A stretch of DNA of 64,000 nucleotides, from positions 62,001-126,000 of the forward strand of contig ARYC01000582.1 in assembly GCA_000711775.1 (NCBI GenBank). Reading direction: 5' to 3'. The notes under the pieces were generated by a model. It did not search any database, was not told where the DNA came from, and was given only the letters and a program-made list of their open reading frames with translations. The position numbers and the translations under genes are program-made. The stretch is from Oxytricha trifallax. Its lineage: Eukaryota; Ciliophora; Spirotrichea; Sporadotrichida; Oxytrichidae. Shown in pieces: positions 61,463 to 64,000 of the stretch (its first letter is position 1; every line of letters begins with the position of its first letter).

Positions 61463-62506
61463 TTAGGTTCTAAAATTTTTCTTTTCAAAGTTTTATTCAT
61501 GCTTTAGCTATATTAGTATACTTTTGATTTGAATATTGGATTGAGTAGAAACTTAGGAGGTAAAATTTTTTGAGTAGAAACTTAGGCTCAAGATTATTAA
61601 AAGGGTTTATGGTTTAGCATCTATCTTATCACCATGCTATAAAGCCATTTTAGTATTTTTAAAATGATTATTCTATAATTTCTTATTTAGTTTATAATTA
61701 TTATTAAATTATTATGAAGAATATAGAATTATGAAATTTACTATGAATTTATACCAAAAATAATCTAGAAGCAAGCCATAGCATAAATGGGAACTTAGTA
61801 ATAATTATATTAAATAATTTTTCAGTTATCATTTTACATTTATTTGGTTTGAAACTATAATCCTTAAACTATATTATAGGGAGAGTAAAATAAATATAGT
61901 AGAGTGCACTATGGCTTCCTCGTTTGAGTTAAGTTAAAAAAGTAAGTAATAATTTATTAATAAAATTAAATAATTATTGCATATTTTCTCTATATTATAT
62001 GAATAAGTATTGACGTGGTACATTACTTCAATAATAGTAAATGTAGAGATTCACTAAGCATAGTAAAAAAAATGAGTGAAAACTTAGGAAGCCAAATTTT
62101 ATGAGTAAAAACTTAGGAAGTCTATACAAGAGTTTAAAAAGTAAGTAAAATATAACCTTTTTATATACCAATGTACGCTAATAAATTAAATAATGATAAG
62201 ATTATATAATATTTTTTTACATTCACAACTCAGGAGTCCATGGAGGAGTGGTATCCTCTTATATTAATTACATTTATTTCATATTATTAATAAGTTTTGG
62301 TTATTTTTAAAGCTAATGCTTATTATAATTATTAGCTTTCATGTTGGTAAAGTTCTATGTAATTTCTGGTCAGCATGTATAGCTAAGGCTCAAGCCTAAA
62401 TTTCAGCTAAGTATACTAATTTTAACTCATGAATCAAACTTTACAACAGAATATTAAATTGATTTCGTTAAATATAACTATTTAATCATAATAAAAAATA
62501 TAGCCC
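61463..62506. promoter_or_regulatory. Divergent promoter region with two pairs of 29-bp repeats
   Basis: TGAGTRRAAACTTAGGARG occurs at 61542 and 61571 and again at 62073 and 62102; both pairs have a 29-bp period with AAATTTT between. The pairs sit near the two ends of the gap between the divergent methyltransferase and 22-kDa genes. The TTAGGAG core is also in the matching gap of TBEs. The rest is AT-rich. Confidence 0.55.
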
Positions 62507-63263
62507 ATGGAGAGCATAGACGTCCATAGTCATGACATCAGAGAATTTTAAAATAAATTTAGGTCCAAGAATGACTGGTTGAATTTTTTGCGATTTAACA
62601 GTAAGATACTAATATTAACACTTATAGAGGGGTACTTCTTGCCTAACGATGACCATGTTACCATGAGGTTCATTAAGGACTTTTTAGCTGGCGAAAAGCT
62701 CCTTTTGAAATCTGGAGAGGTTGTATAGTTGAACGTTCCATATTATGAGGAACTTTCAGTAAAGAACATTTTTAAACAAATTCAAGAAGACCCATAAATC
62801 ATGAAATTCATGAATTATTACCCAGACTATTAAGTGCTCCCTGATAGAAAGTACTTCTATGGGGTCTTGGGCACCCTTCATACAAACTATATGTCCTCAC
62901 TCATAAAGCATGCAAATAGGTCAAGAAATCTAAGCGACACTATGGAGGAAGAAAAAGAAAAAATACTTATAAAGGATGAGGTGTATAGACAGCTACAAGG
63001 AGAGCCATTTTTTTCAAGTAAGATTTATTATATTTAATAATTAATAATTAGAGTCTAAAGGCAAAGCACTCTCTATGCTCAAGCTTAAGTCAAGACCTCG
63101 CTAACAAAAAAAGAAGAGGGAGTACCATGAGATATCGGTATCTTTTTCCGATTACAAGTCTAATACTGAGGGTAAGAGAGCAGTGAGTGCCCAACATAGA
63201 GACACTATCATGACTCAAGAGTCACAGTCAGAAAGAGTACTCGAAAATGATTCCATGGAATGA
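62507..63263 (+). CDS. 22-kDa-type protein of the MT-A70 element, two exons
   Basis: ATG 62507 (MESIDVHSHDIREFQNKFRS). Exon 1 62507-63017, intron 63018-63051 (GTAAG...ATTAG, 34 bp), exon 2 63052-63263 ending TGA; 723 coding bases, 240 aa, intact. Family motifs: EGYFLPN (41-47), VPYYEELSVKNIF, LPDRKYFYGVLGTL. The intron lies after the FFS codons in phase 1, exactly where TBE copies have theirs (after YIS). Exon 2 encodes a basic, Ser-rich tail (KKKREYHEISVSFSDYKSNT). Without splicing the frame would stop at 63128. Role unknown; a conserved transposase partner. Confidence 0.85.
63018..63051 (+). other. 34-bp spliceosomal intron in the 22-kDa-type gene
   Basis: GTAAG start, TTAG end, AT-rich. 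Removal extends the frame from 207 to 240 aa and restores a tail that aligns with the TBE exon 2 tail. Confidence 0.75.
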
Positions 63264-63293
63264 ACCACTATTATTTTGCTGTTATAACTGCGT

Positions 63294-64000
63294 TCAGCTT
63301 TTTACGTTATTATTCTATAAATAATATTTCATCTTGTTCAAGTGCCTATCTATTATATTTCTTATTGTTTGAGTTTAAACACTCTCTATTGCTTATTTAA
63401 TAAAATTGATATGCTAAGTCTCCCCCACTTTGAAGTCATTTGATATCATCTGTCGTTTGTATTTTTTCTTAACTTAGGATAAGACTTCCTCTATACAATG
63501 GAACTTTGGCGAGTATGGGGCGTTAAACAAGCAGCTCCAGTTGTAACTTTTTATTTTATTCTGGACAGTCTTGCTATGGTGCCCTCTTAGATTGTCCCAA
63601 AAAATTGCAACATCTTGTTATTAATTCTTAATGTGAAGATAGTCAATCATAGCAGAGGTGTCAGCTGAGTTGATAGATTTTTATTTGATAAAATAACCCT
63701 CCAGTCCTGATTCCATGCTTATAGCAACTATGGCTGCGAAAGTCTTCAGTTTTAAGCCTTCTTTTTAGATTTTTTAGTTTTATAGTGGCCTAGCCCATGC
63801 ATGCTACTCTACCTTGTAAGGTTTAAAGATAACCTCGTCAACGTATATAATTTTCCCACACTGAGCTACCATGTCCAGAAGTAGAGCGAACTTTTCTTAT
63901 CGTTATTATTAAATAACTTGTTGTTTAGACTTGCTTATATTGTATGTGCTTCTCATGACTTTGTATTTAATCTTGAACTTTTTGTAGATATATTGAATTT
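63294..64000 (-). CDS. DDE transposase of the MT-A70 element, C-terminal part
   Basis: TGA at 63294-63296; runs past the window end. Motifs: KIIYVDEVIFKPYKVEQHAW (first D), VAIFWDNLRGHHSKT (second D) and FNAPYSPKFHCIEEVLSQVK (E), with 34 residues between second D and E as in TBE transposases. One frame change near 63880 separates the N-terminal side (HGSSVWENYIR) from the catalytic core, either a small intron or an indel. Tail to tail with the 22-kDa gene, 30 bp apart. Confidence 0.82.

Larger units (their letters stand above)
60470..64000 (-). mobile_element. TBE-related element with an MT-A70 methyltransferase, right end outside window
   Basis: Same layout as TBE-A and TBE-C: zinc-finger enzyme (-), 22-kDa protein (+), DDE transposase (-). 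The accessory enzyme is an MT-A70 methyltransferase instead of a kinase. The 22-kDa and methyltransferase frames are intact. No C4A4 end is visible on the left, and the right end lies past 64000. The 22-kDa and transposase proteins are far from the TBE copies in sequence, so this is a separate lineage. Confidence 0.8.

Noticed and set aside
1-64000. tRNA, rRNA or other structured RNA genes
   Set aside because: No stretch with tRNA arm consensus or rRNA core sequence was recognised by eye; a covariance-model scan would be needed to exclude them.

Overview
The window is germline (micronuclear) DNA of a spirotrich/hypotrich ciliate of the Oxytricha-Stylonychia type. Three things show this. (1) Genes read open only if TAA and TAG are glutamine and TGA is the sole stop. 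(2) Gene segments (MDSs) are split by short AT-rich IESs bounded by 5-7 bp direct repeats (pointers); removing one pointer copy restores the frame, as in the Rab gene with pointers TGATAAT, GAGCA and TAATAA. (3) Several 4-kb transposons have ends made of C4A4 telomere-like repeats and three genes, which is the TBE (telomere-bearing element) family.

Layout. 0-11.9 kb holds host genes in pieces: a TMEM164-like protein (-), a possible CHMP4/Snf7 start (-), a Rab GTPase (-), a Q-rich cyclin (+) and a repeat-plus-one-TM protein (-). 11.9-15.9 kb is TBE-A. 15.9-25.3 kb is an AT-rich block carrying a multi-pass membrane protein gene (-) broken into many small conserved islands. A diverged second copy lies at 40.5-49.6 kb, and each copy is an empty-site control for insertions in the other. 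Copy 1 has a 1.16-kb perfect foldback element and a 0.55-kb hairpin element. Copy 2 has a palindromic MITE and a 1.67-kb unit with about 97-bp inverted repeats that carries a nearly full-length IFT57 gene. 25.3-34.4 kb holds two TBE halves (B-left, B-right) with a GC-rich 4.56-kb element between them. 35.6-39.6 (C), 39.7-40.5 (fragment F), 49.6-53.6 (D) and 53.9-57.9 kb (E) are further TBEs. D sits in a gene segment of copy 2 and E sits in a voltage-gated cation channel gene. 60.5-64.0 kb is a TBE-related element that runs off the window.

Main result: three different transposons here share a two-gene core, a DDE (IS630/Tc1-type) transposase and a 22-kDa-type protein, transcribed tail to tail. 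Each adds a different accessory gene. TBEs have a two-zinc-finger protein kinase. The 60-64 kb element has two zinc fingers joined to an MT-A70 (METTL3-like) N6-adenine methyltransferase. The GC-rich element has a Ser-rich protein with a papain-like Cys/His/Asp signature. The 22-kDa genes of the TBEs and of the MT-A70 element also share a tiny phase-1 intron at the same place. I know of no description of the MT-A70 and peptidase versions, but could not search.
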